Shown here piece by piece: positions 1 to 5,828 of a DNA stretch of 8,515 nucleotides. Source of the stretch: Bacteriovoracaceae bacterium UBA6144 (lineage in GTDB: Bacteria; Bdellovibrionota; Bacteriovoracia; Bacteriovoracales; Bacteriovoracaceae). A program made the position numbers and the translations under genes. The stretch's first letter is position 1; the number at the start of each line of letters is the position of its first letter. The stretch is taken from the NCBI GenBank assembly GCA_002435705.1, contig DIVA01000001.1:1-8515 (forward strand), given 5' to 3'. The notes under the pieces were generated by a model. It searched no databases. It was given only the letters and a program-made list of their open reading frames with translations, and was not told the origin of the DNA.

Positions 1-573
1 TACTGCAGTGATCTGAACGATAAATTCATCGGCAACAACGATCTCCCCACCTCCGACCCGCTGGTGGGCACAAACCTATCGGTGGTGGATGCGCTCACGA
101 GCATCCGTAATAATTTTAATAATATTGAAAATTCTTTTATTCGCCTGGCCGCTTACCCGGCTAACCCCTCAAGTCCTCCGGCCCCTGAAACGGGAGATGA
201 TGCTTTTACTGTGGCGCTAGCCAGTAAGAGAACAATTGATATCTGTAGCGTGACTCCCACCAATCCTTTTCAAGGCGGTGAGGCCCGTCCAGTGATTGAA
301 GGCAGCACCATCACAGGTTGTAAAATCACCATGAGCACGAAGAGTCTGAAGAGTGCTAAGGAGTACATCGGGACACTCACTCATGAGATAGGGCACTGCC
401 TCGGTCTTCATCACCCGCAGGAAACGAAGAACGCTATCATGAGTTATCACCGTGACCGCGATAAATATCGTCTGATGATCGATGATAAAATGGGCCTTAT
501 CTTCCAATACCCCAAAGCGGGGATTGATGTGAAAGAGAGCGCCACTTTCGGTTTGTCTTGTAGTAAGCGCTAA
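1..573 (+). CDS. Secreted matrixin-like zinc metalloprotease, 3' part (5' end outside window)
   Basis: The reading frame is open from base 1 to the TAA at 571-573, so 190 residues are visible and the true start lies upstream; the GTG at 64 is internal. The zinc-binding signature HEIGHCLGLHH (visible residues 128-138) gives the three His ligands and the catalytic Glu of metzincins. It is followed about 10 residues later by a Met-turn-like IMSY. This order, with a short C-terminal tail ending in DDKMGLIFQYP, fits the matrixin/M10 branch of the clan. Such enzymes are normally exported and cut extracellular or periplasmic proteins. The signal peptide cannot be seen here. The two Cys near visible residues 82 and 108 could form a disulphide. 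Two direct 12-bp repeats begin three bases after the stop. The fold is well supported; the substrate is unknown. Confidence 0.85.
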   Translation, partial: YCSDLNDKFIGNNDLPTSDPLVGTNLSVVDALTSIRNNFNNIENSFIRLAAYPANPSSPPAPETGDDAFTVALASKRTIDICSVTPTNPFQGGEARPVIEGSTITGCKITMSTKSLKSAKEYIGTLTHEIGHCLGLHHPQETKNAIMSYHRDRDKYRLMIDDKMGLIFQYPKAGIDVKESATFGLSCSKR

Positions 574-576
574 AAA

Positions 577-603
577 GGTGCCAGCCTCCTTGGTGCCAGC
601 CTC
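577..603 (+). repeat. Pair of REP-like 12-mers, 15-bp spacing
   Basis: Two exact direct copies of GGTGCCAGCCTC lie at 577-588 and 592-603, separated by CTT. They begin three bases after the metalloprotease stop codon and face the same way as the gene. The last copy runs into TTTTT. The same 15-bp spacing is found again at 3875-3901, so the pair is a recurring unit. Confidence 0.8.
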
Positions 604-683
604 TTTTTCATAAAAGAAAAATGAGACATGACCATGGGCATTTCCCTCACAGTCTTGCGTGTTCTTGATTTATCTTGGCCTCT

Positions 684-1262
684 ATGCCAAGAAAAAATCT
701 TATTCGCTCACAGCTTCATCCCTACCACGTCACCACTCGGGCCAATAACCGTGAATGGTTCACTCTTTCCATGCCACAAATGTGGCAGATATGCCTTGAT
801 GGAATAAAACGAGCGCAAGAGCGACATCCAGTACAGATTCACGCATTTGTTCTCATGCAAAATCATTATCACCTCATGCTCACAACACCCAACGCTAATA
901 TTGATAAATTTATGTATGAACTCAACTATCATATAAGCCGCACTGTTCGCATTCGGACAAAAAGAATTAATCACATCTTTGGTCAGCGCTACAAATGGAG
1001 TCTGATTGAAACGAGTGATTACAACCTTAATGTCATTCGCTACATCTATCAGAATCCTCTCAAGAAGAATCTTGCTCATCGCTGTGAGGACTATCCTTAT
1101 TCAACACTGTTTCATTATGTGCGAAAGCTGGATCTAGGTTTTCAACTCACAGAACCCTTGATGGGTCACTCTCCGCTTATTCTCGATTGGTTTAATCAGC
1201 GCTCGCTGAAAGCCGTGGAAGAGCAGGAAGCGATGCTTATGAAAAAGACGGTCATCTCCTAA
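684..1262 (+). CDS. REP-associated tyrosine transposase (RAYT, Y1_Tnp family)
   Basis: A 192-residue single-domain protein of the IS200/IS605-like Y1 transposase superfamily, RAYT branch. The N-terminus MPRKNLIRS followed by PYHVTTRANNREWF is typical of the branch. The metal-binding HxH motif of the HUH nuclease is QNHYHLML (H61, H63). The tyrosine helix is RYIYQNP (Y120, N124), matching the Y-x3-N/Q arrangement, so Y120 is the likely nucleophile. Such enzymes cut and join single-stranded DNA at REP palindromes and are usually single-copy domesticated genes rather than true insertion sequences. The ATG at 684 is preferred to the TTG at 675 because family members start MPRK; no good Shine-Dalgarno is visible. 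Repeats flank both sides, and the first tandem repeat downstream supplies the last Ser codon and the stop. The gene looks intact. Confidence 0.93.
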   Translation: MPRKNLIRSQLHPYHVTTRANNREWFTLSMPQMWQICLDGIKRAQERHPVQIHAFVLMQNHYHLMLTTPNANIDKFMYELNYHISRTVRIRTKRINHIFGQRYKWSLIETSDYNLNVIRYIYQNPLKKNLAHRCEDYPYSTLFHYVRKLDLGFQLTEPLMGHSPLILDWFNQRSLKAVEEQEAMLMKKTVIS

Positions 1263-1344
1263 TAGGTGCCAGCCTCCTTCCTAATAGGTGCCAGCCTCCT
1301 TCCTAATAGGTGCCAGCCTCCTTCCTAATAGGTGCCAGCCTCCT
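1257..1344 (+). repeat. Four perfect 22-bp tandem repeats overlapping the transposase stop codon
   Basis: Four identical 22-bp units run at 1257-1278, 1279-1300, 1301-1322 and 1323-1344. Each begins TCCTAATA and contains the core GGTGCCAGCCTCCT. Unit 1 encodes the final Ser (TCC) and stop (TAA) of the transposase, so every unit carries the same stop trinucleotide. There are no spacers. The absence of any mismatch between units suggests recent expansion or slippage. Confidence 0.95.
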
Positions 1345-1362
1345 TGGAGGCTGGCACCTATT
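1327..1362 (+). terminator. Perfect 17-bp inverted repeat, REPIN-like hairpin and possible terminator
   Basis: The last tandem unit meets an inverted copy. Bases 1327-1343 (AATAGGTGCCAGCCTCC) are perfectly complementary to 1346-1362 around a TT centre. The palindrome lies between the convergent transposase and membrane-protein genes and could fold in RNA from either strand. On the plus side it is followed by a mixed T/C-rich stretch, TTCATTTCCCTTCTTCTTTTT, not a clean U-tract, so intrinsic termination is plausible but unproven. Two head-to-head REP units of this kind are also the classic target form of RAYT enzymes. Confidence 0.6.
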
Positions 1363-1382
1363 TCATTTCCCTTCTTCTTTTT

Positions 1383-1742
1383 TTAAATCATTTCAGCCAC
1401 TTCGAAAAAATCCCTCAGAAACTTTCTCACTCGACTTCTATTCCAAAAACAAAGAACCCATAAAACCAGAGGCATCCCGATAAATGGAATACAGAATAAA
1501 CCCGTGAGAAGAGCCCAGGCACTCAACGCTCTATGGCCGTTATAAAATTCTTCGCCCAAAAGATCGGCAAGTCGACGTGAACTGATCATTGTTAGAAGAG
1601 CAAGCACCAGAAAAATGGCTGAGAGATAAAAAAAGGAGATCAGAAAGATAGGTGAAATAACCAGAATCCCCTTCTGAAATTCTTCTGAAGTGATAGGTGT
1701 CGTGAGGTTGGGATGAAAGATTGATTTGAGATCGATTTGCAT
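1383..1742 (-). CDS. Small two-helix inner-membrane protein, unknown function
   Basis: A 119-residue protein starting MQIDLKSIFHPN. The start at 1742 is chosen because AAGGAG sits five bases upstream (1748-1753); a longer frame to 1805 lacks such a site. Two long hydrophobic segments are seen, at about residues 26-53 and 73-99, joined by a polar loop with SSRRLADLLGEEF. The C-terminus is basic then acidic (NRSRVRKFLRDFFEVAE). With no signal peptide, both ends are probably on the same side of the inner membrane. I do not recognise a family. The gene converges with the transposase across the 1327-1362 palindrome. A single REP-like 12-mer lies about 100 bases upstream of the start. Confidence 0.65.
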   Translation of the reverse strand: MQIDLKSIFHPNLTTPITSEEFQKGILVISPIFLISFFYLSAIFLVLALLTMISSRRLADLLGEEFYNGHRALSAWALLTGLFCIPFIGMPLVLWVLCFWNRSRVRKFLRDFFEVAEMI

Positions 1743-1747
1743 AAAGA

Positions 1748-1753
1748 CTCCTT
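1748..1753 (-). promoter_or_regulatory. Ribosome binding site fixing the start at 1742
   Basis: On the minus strand AAGGAG is followed by five bases (TCTTT) and then ATG. It argues against the longer in-frame start at 1805. Confidence 0.75.
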
Positions 1754-1846
1754 GGTAGTTAGAGCCTGAATCTAGAAGATCATTTAAATGAGTGTCATGA
1801 AACAAGATAATTAAAGTATTGATTTTTCAGTAGTGAAACTCAAAAA

Positions 1847-1858
1847 GAGGCTGGCACC
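1847..1858 (-). repeat. Single REP-like 12-mer between divergent genes
   Basis: An exact copy of GAGGCTGGCACC on the plus strand, which reads GGTGCCAGCCTC followed by TTTTTG on the minus strand. Unlike most copies here it is not next to a stop codon. It lies between the divergent membrane-protein and toxin-antitoxin genes. Confidence 0.75.
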
Positions 1859-1921
1859 TTTCACACCTTTCAAAAGTGAAAATATAATTTCAAAACTCAA
1901 TAACTTCTTACAAAGTAGCCA

Positions 1922-1980
1922 GATACACAGTACTTTCAGCTCTTTATAACCCGCCTTGATATATTTTATATATATGATAA
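1922..1980 (+). promoter_or_regulatory. Possible promoter and AT-rich operator of the toxin-antitoxin pair
   Basis: A -10-like TATAAC (1945-1950) has only a weak -35-like GATACA 17 bases upstream. It is followed by an AT-only run (about 1959-1975) made of ATAT blocks around TTTT, just before the ribosome binding site. Toxin-antitoxin operons are usually autorepressed through operators in this position. No clean palindrome was found, so this is a weak call. Confidence 0.25.
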
Positions 1981-1984
1981 AATG

Positions 1985-1991
1985 AGGAAGG
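1985..1991 (+). promoter_or_regulatory. Ribosome binding site favouring a GTG start at 1997
   Basis: AGGAAGG lies five bases before the GTG at 1997. The upstream ATG at 1982 has no Shine-Dalgarno and overlaps this site, so translation more likely begins at GTG, giving a protein of usual BrnT size. Confidence 0.6.
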
Positions 1992-1996
1992 ATATT

Positions 1997-2275
1997 GTGT
2001 CTAAAAGTATCGTTTGGTTAACTGAGGATGAAGCCGAAAACTTGCATCGATATGACTTGAGTTTTAGGAAGGCACAAGAAGCAATTCTTAACGGCATGAC
2101 TCTAAAGGTAGCCAATATTCACGGAGATTACGCCTATATTGGTCCGAACGATGAATTGACTGAGATCTATTTCGTCTATGCAATTGCCGATCAAGGATTT
2201 TGTAGAATAACCACGGCGAGGCGAGCCACAGAAAAAGAGATAAAGAACTTTTTTTCAAAAATCAAAGGTCTATGA
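1997..2275 (+). CDS. BrnT-like toxin of a type II toxin-antitoxin pair
   Basis: With the GTG start the protein has 92 residues (97 from the ATG at 1982). The C-terminus RITTARRATEKEIKNFF matches the conserved tail of BrnT ribonuclease toxins (RI.SAR.AT..E...), and ENLHRYDLSFRKAQEAI resembles their N-terminal N..KH..SF.EA segment. The middle, with DELTEIYFVYAI, fits the beta strands of that RelE-like fold. The usual WDE.K opening is not clear, so this would be a divergent member. The stop overlaps the next start as ATGA (2272-2275), typical of coupled toxin-antitoxin genes, and the toxin-first order also fits brnTA. The proposed activity is mRNA cleavage blocked by the partner; it is untested here. 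Confidence 0.62.
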   Translation: MSKSIVWLTEDEAENLHRYDLSFRKAQEAILNGMTLKVANIHGDYAYIGPNDELTEIYFVYAIADQGFCRITTARRATEKEIKNFFSKIKGL

Positions 2276-2517
2276 TGAAGCCAAAATTAAAGAAACTTAC
2301 GAAAGCCCAGAAGGCCAAGATTGAATCTGAATTCAAAAAGGGCTTCGATTTTTCTAAAGCTCAGAAGAAAGGAATTTTCATCAACCTTAATGAATCGACC
2401 CTAACCTACTTCAAGGATCTCGCACTCAAAGAAGGCAAGGGTTATCAATCACTCATTCAAGATGCACTCCAATACTTTGTGAAGAAGAAACTAAAGCCGA
2501 AGGTAAATTGGGATTAA
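2272..2517 (+). CDS. BrnA/CopG-like ribbon-helix-helix antitoxin
   Basis: An 81-residue basic protein. Its C-terminal half, IFINLNESTLTYFKDLAL then EGKGYQSLIQDALQYFVKKK, has the strand, helix and GKGYQ-turn-helix pattern of BrnA antitoxins, which carry a ribbon-helix-helix DNA-binding fold and usually repress their own promoter. The Lys-rich N-terminus (residues 1-34) would cover the toxin. The first ATG overlaps the toxin stop by four bases. The second ATG (2275) has better spacing from AAAGG at 2264-2268, so the protein may start one codon later. The gene converges with the deacetylase with only 19 bases between the two stops and no terminator visible there. Confidence 0.75.
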   Translation: MMKPKLKKLTKAQKAKIESEFKKGFDFSKAQKKGIFINLNESTLTYFKDLALKEGKGYQSLIQDALQYFVKKKLKPKVNWD

Positions 2518-2536
2518 AGAATACTTCTCGACACCA

Positions 2537-3694
2537 CTACAGGCCCTCACCGGCACAGAGGTTTTCTTTCTCTCCTCCTGCTCGCGAGTACCATTTCCCG
2601 CGATAACAAATCGAGACCGCTCCCCCATTACAGTGCGGGTATATCTTTCCATCGTACTCACTCACACAAGCACCTACAGGAACATGGGTTTGTGTGCTCA
2701 TGCAATTATCACAACCAAGGCTCAAGCTCTGGATCAACTCACCCATCGCATCCACTGGGGCACGCGAGAGCATGGCCGGAGTAATAATCGTCTGCATTTC
2801 ACGAAGCCTCTCACTTTTGAGAATCTCATCTGCCGAGACGAACTTTGCTCCGAGGCAGCGTGAGATCTCAACAATCAAGGGAATGGCTTGCACCACGAAG
2901 TTTTTTGTGTCGTGATAAAGTGAAATTTGATCACTCGGTCGTCCACGCGCGCAGTATCCCTGCACATTCTCGGTGATAAAATTTGTCAATTCAGTCGGAG
3001 TGAGATCCGATTTATTAATGCGCGAATCACCCGAGTCATGATTCCATAAAAAATGAGTGTAGCGCTGATCGGCAATCGCCGCTAAAGGGTCACTCATGCG
3101 ACGATACTCTTTAACCCGTGTGGCTCGATCCGCAGCGGAAAATTTCATGCCTTGCTTTTCTAGTTCATCGAGCTCACGATCAGACGGCAGGACTCCTCGC
3201 CCATAGGGGAAGCGAAAAAGTCGGAGTGGCTGTTTTGCAAAACCACCATTGGTCGCTTGGTTGAGTAAACTCTCTGAAACACGCAACTGCTCCGCCCGCT
3301 CGAGCTCAGTCATTCCAGGTGAGAGAATTTTTCCTGAAGCATCCATTCGCAAATCATAGGCGTCGTGATCATGACCGTGATTGGCCACCACATGTCCGTC
3401 TGTGAGCATCCGTTGCACCGTTTGGCGACTTAGTTGTGCATTGGGCGCGCCGGAAGCAAGTCGAGTGGTCGAGATAAAAAAAGTGGAAGGCACATTTAAG
3501 CGCTTAAGGTGATCGAGTAGCGGAGCAGAGACTCCAGTCACCGGCCCATCATCAAAGGTCAAATGAATCTTACGATCGCGACAATCAAGACCTCGCATAC
3601 TTCGCAGGATCTGCGCCTTAGTACTTGTGCCAGTGTCATCACAAGTTTGAGCGAAAGCCTGGAATGAAAATAGAAAAACAAGGAGCTTGAGCAT
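2537..3694 (-). CDS. Secreted polysaccharide (peptidoglycan or chitin-type) deacetylase, NodB fold
   Basis: A 385-residue protein with an N-terminal signal peptide (LLVFLFSFQAFA, cut near residue 15). The NodB homology domain is complete: TFDDGP (residues 46-51; D48 the likely base, D49 a metal ligand), HGHDH (H106 and H110, metal ligands), RFPYG (161-165), WNHD (217-220) and LYHD (H261, likely catalytic acid). Such enzymes remove acetyl groups from N-acetylglucosamine units in peptidoglycan or chitin-like polymers outside the cytoplasm. A C-terminal extension of about 60 residues holds six Cys (328, 331, 343, 355, 363, 380) and ends in CYRGKWYS; it looks like a small disulphide-rich module, possibly for binding wall or sugar. 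No strong Shine-Dalgarno precedes the ATG, but the signal peptide fits this start. Predatory Bdellovibrio use secreted deacetylases on prey wall, which is a suggestive parallel only. Confidence 0.9.
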   Translation of the reverse strand: MLKLLVFLFSFQAFAQTCDDTGTSTKAQILRSMRGLDCRDRKIHLTFDDGPVTGVSAPLLDHLKRLNVPSTFFISTTRLASGAPNAQLSRQTVQRMLTDGHVVANHGHDHDAYDLRMDASGKILSPGMTELERAEQLRVSESLLNQATNGGFAKQPLRLFRFPYGRGVLPSDRELDELEKQGMKFSAADRATRVKEYRRMSDPLAAIADQRYTHFLWNHDSGDSRINKSDLTPTELTNFITENVQGYCARGRPSDQISLYHDTKNFVVQAIPLIVEISRCLGAKFVSADEILKSERLREMQTIITPAMLSRAPVDAMGELIQSLSLGCDNCMSTQTHVPVGACVSEYDGKIYPHCNGGAVSICYRGKWYSRAGGEKENLCAGEGL

Positions 3695-3795
3695 AGTGAA
3701 CTTGTCGGATCACCAGAGTGAGAAAACAAGAAGAAATGCAAAAGAGTCGGATATGAAGTTCTGATTCAGATGTGAAAATACAAGGTGCTGAATTC

Positions 3796-3830
3796 ATAAA
3801 ACAAGAGCTTAAAAAGATTGTCACGACAAT
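3796..3830 (-). promoter_or_regulatory. Candidate deacetylase promoter with overlapping palindrome
   Basis: On the minus strand GTGACA (3819-3824) and TTTTAT (3796-3801) are 17 bases apart, about 100 bases before the deacetylase start. The -35-like box lies inside the palindrome ATTGTC-GT-GACAAT (3817-3830), which could be an operator. The rest of 3695-3874 shows nothing clear apart from a tandem AGCTAGCC duplication near 3833-3850. Confidence 0.33.
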
Positions 3831-3874
3831 AAACCTAGCCAGCTAGCCAGTGATCTTAAGAACTTAATGGAGAA

Positions 3875-3901
3875 GAGGCTGGCACCGGGGAGGCTGGCAC
3901 C
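3875..3901 (-). repeat. Pair of REP-like 12-mers after the barrel gene, 15-bp spacing
   Basis: Exact copies at 3875-3886 and 3890-3901 read GGTGCCAGCCTC-CCC-GGTGCCAGCCTC on the minus strand. The first starts one base after the stop codon of the minus-strand barrel gene, in the same sense as the gene. The arrangement matches the pair at 577-603, with CCC instead of CTT between the copies. Confidence 0.8.
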
Positions 3902-3902
3902 G

Positions 3903-4601
3903 TTAGAGGGAAAGCGTATAAGAGGCCAGCCACGAATTAAAACGCGCAAAGTTTTTGAGTTCGTCATTATCTGCTCCCCCACCGAGCGTGCGATAGCCCA
4001 CACCCACCTGAGTTCTAGCCCACGAGTAGCGCAGCTCTGCGTTCACGTCATACGCATACCCCGGTCCACCCGCGAGCGCGTCTGAGTAGATGAGTGCACT
4101 GAGGGATTCACTCCAGCGATACTCAGCCCCGACTCCTAAAAGTGGCACGGGCCCGACATTGGAAAAACTCGACCGTGCACTAGTTTGAGTGACCGAGAGT
4201 TTTGCATCCCGCACCTTGAGTACCGGCCCCACCACAAAGCGCCAAGCTCCTCTTGTGTACTTGCGCAAAAATCCCACGCGGTAGGAATTAAACTTATAGC
4301 CGACGCGGGTGGCTTCATTTTGAGTAAAGCTCGTGCCATTGAAGTTAAAATTCGAGCGGCTGGTAAGATTGTAGTTTGTTTCCAGTGGGGCATAGAGAAA
4401 ACTCATATCCCAGCGCTCGTTGAGCGTCAGACGTCCGTAGAGCCTTCCACCCGTGAGGGTCTTGTCTGGGAGATCCACACGATCCACGTCATTATTTGGT
4501 TTTTGAAAGTAGTTGTACTGGGAGCTCACTCTTGCGAGTTCAAGAGAGAGGGAAGAGGCAAAAGAAGTCAGAGGGAGCAGAGCAAAAATTAAATATTTCA
4601 T
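3903..4601 (-). CDS. Outer-membrane beta-barrel protein with signal peptide, unknown function
   Basis: A 232-residue protein. The start at 4601 is chosen because MKYLIFALLPLTSFASS is a clear signal peptide; a longer frame reaches 4724 but lies inside the ATPase gene. The mature part alternates polar and hydrophobic residues with many aromatics (LYGRLTLNERWDMSFLYAPL, YRVGFLRKYTRGAWRFVVGP, GVGAEYRWSESLSALIYSD, AELRYSWARTQVGVGYRTLG) and ends in a strand-like WLASYTLSL. This suggests a small barrel of about 8-10 strands. No specific family is recognised. The start codon lies one base after the stop of the upstream ATPase and has only a distant GGA as Shine-Dalgarno, so it is probably translated by coupling. 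The stop is followed after one base by the repeat pair. Confidence 0.75.
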   Translation of the reverse strand: MKYLIFALLPLTSFASSLSLELARVSSQYNYFQKPNNDVDRVDLPDKTLTGGRLYGRLTLNERWDMSFLYAPLETNYNLTSRSNFNFNGTSFTQNEATRVGYKFNSYRVGFLRKYTRGAWRFVVGPVLKVRDAKLSVTQTSARSSFSNVGPVPLLGVGAEYRWSESLSALIYSDALAGGPGYAYDVNAELRYSWARTQVGVGYRTLGGGADNDELKNFARFNSWLASYTLSL

Positions 4602-4602
4602 G

Positions 4603-5742
4603 CTAAATATTTTTCCAAGATCTAATGTTAATATTTTTGAACACAAATTCTTCTTCTCCGCCATAGATGACCTCACCAACGTTTTGTTTTTGTAGCTCAT
4701 TAAGCCACAAGATATTTTGAACAAATTCGGAATTGAAAGTAAGTGCCGATTTAATTTCTGTCAGGTAAAGGTGCTTTCCTAAATCCTCTGCAAGATCCAC
4801 CTCATGTCCGTGCTGGTCTCTCCAGAAATAGTAAGGTGAAATCTGCCCTCGATTAATAAAACGTTTTATCTTTTCTCCAACGACCCAGTTTTTAAAGATG
4901 TACCCTCTCAAAGGATGATCATCCAGAATAGCTGGTGAGTGAATCCTGAGGAGGAAGCTCACGATCCCGGTGTCGTAGAAATAAAGCTTAGGTGATTTGA
5001 TAATTCGTTTATTAAAGTTTCTATGGTGAGGCATGAGTAAATAAACGACATAAGAAGCTTCTAAAATACTTATCCAACTCTTGATTGTAGGCACCGAGAC
5101 GCCCACATCGTTGGCCAGTGATGAATAGTTCAGTACCTGACCAACACGCCCAGCGAGAAGTCTCAAAAACCGATCGAAGGTCATCAAATTCTCAAGCTGG
5201 ATAATTTGCCTGACGTCTTTTTGAATATAAGTTTGTACATAACTACTTATCCACTCTTGTGGATCTAGATCTTGCCAGTATATTCGAGGATAGAGTCCCT
5301 TGAACAAAGCCTCACTGATGGTTTGCGGTCTTTTCTCTAAAGGCAACTCACGCAGGCTAAGGGGGAGTATCTGAAAAATGCGGACACGACCTGCGAGTGA
5401 CTGAGAAATATTATCACTTAGAGTTAAGCTATTGGATCCAGTTAAAATAAATCGATGTTTCCAATTCTCATCATCAGTCAGGATTTGGATATACGATAAT
5501 ATTTCCGGCCATTCTTGGACCTCATCGATGATAATATCATTCTTTACGTTTGAAAAAAAAGACTTGGGATCCTCGCTGACACGGCTTCTAAAACTTAAAT
5601 CCTCCATGTTGTAATAATCAAATTTTTCCCCCACCATTTTTGCGAGCGTCGTCTTTCCAGATTGTCGTGGCCCTAAAAGACTTACAATTTTGTATTTTTT
5701 TAGTGAGCTGAGAATGATGGGTGTGAGTTCTCTTGAATACAT
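4603..5742 (-). CDS. AAA-type ATPase with C-terminal DUF4143 domain
   Basis: A 379-residue protein from the ATG at 5742 (MYSRELTP); a TTG at 5769 would add nine residues. The Walker A motif is GPRQSGKTT (24-32), Walker B is DIIIDEVQ (69-76), and sensor 1 is ILTGSN (99-104). SLAGRV at 115-120 is typical of this family. After a helix-turn-helix-like stretch (YSSLANDVGVSVPTIKSWI) comes the DUF4143 signature KSPKLYFYDTGI. The end, HEVDL...LYLTEIKSA, looks like the E/D-x(n)-E-x-K core of a PD-(D/E)xK-like fold. The family is widespread and poorly understood; members are often scattered, horizontally moved genes. It is directly coupled to the barrel gene. No ribosome binding site is seen, and the transcript may be leaderless (see the promoter entry). 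Confidence 0.88.
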   Translation of the reverse strand: MYSRELTPIILSSLKKYKIVSLLGPRQSGKTTLAKMVGEKFDYYNMEDLSFRSRVSEDPKSFFSNVKNDIIIDEVQEWPEILSYIQILTDDENWKHRFILTGSNSLTLSDNISQSLAGRVRIFQILPLSLRELPLEKRPQTISEALFKGLYPRIYWQDLDPQEWISSYVQTYIQKDVRQIIQLENLMTFDRFLRLLAGRVGQVLNYSSLANDVGVSVPTIKSWISILEASYVVYLLMPHHRNFNKRIIKSPKLYFYDTGIVSFLLRIHSPAILDDHPLRGYIFKNWVVGEKIKRFINRGQISPYYFWRDQHGHEVDLAEDLGKHLYLTEIKSALTFNSEFVQNILWLNELQKQNVGEVIYGGEEEFVFKNINIRSWKNI

Positions 5743-5748
5743 ACGGTC

Positions 5749-5803
5749 AATATAGACTAAACCTAGCAATTTGTTGATTTAAAGCAGAGCTTTAAATCAA
5801 CAA
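5749..5803 (-). promoter_or_regulatory. Perfect 15-bp inverted repeat overlapping a candidate ATPase promoter
   Basis: TTGTTGATTTAAAGC (5771-5785) and its exact complement (5789-5803) surround a 3-base loop. The repeat lies between the HNH gene and the ATPase gene, both on the minus strand. A minus-strand -10-like TATATT (5749-5754) lies 17 bases from a -35-like TCAACA (5772-5777), which falls inside the palindrome. The -10 box is so close to the ATG at 5742 that the mRNA would be nearly leaderless. The palindrome could be an operator or a weak terminator for the HNH gene; no U-tract follows it. It is unrelated to the REP-like repeat. Confidence 0.5.
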
Positions 5804-5828
5804 TCACCACGCAAGCAATTGTTATTAC

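Noticed and set aside
64..573. Metalloprotease starting at GTG 64
   Set aside because: The frame is open to base 1 with protein-like sequence and no ribosome binding site before 64, so the gene is truncated by the window edge.
604..625. TTTTTC/GAAAAA stem after the protease gene as a terminator
   Set aside because: The stem is AT-only, short and lacks a following U-tract.
684..1262. Complete insertion sequence around the transposase
   Set aside because: There are no inverted ends, target duplication or second gene. The protein is of the RAYT type, which is not normally self-mobile.
1257..1344. CRISPR-like direct repeats
   Set aside because: The 22-bp units abut with no spacers, overlap a coding end and have no cas genes nearby.
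4185..4592. Plus-strand 135-codon frame inside the barrel gene
   Set aside because: It is antisense to a gene with a clear signal peptide and beta pattern, and its own product shows no family features.
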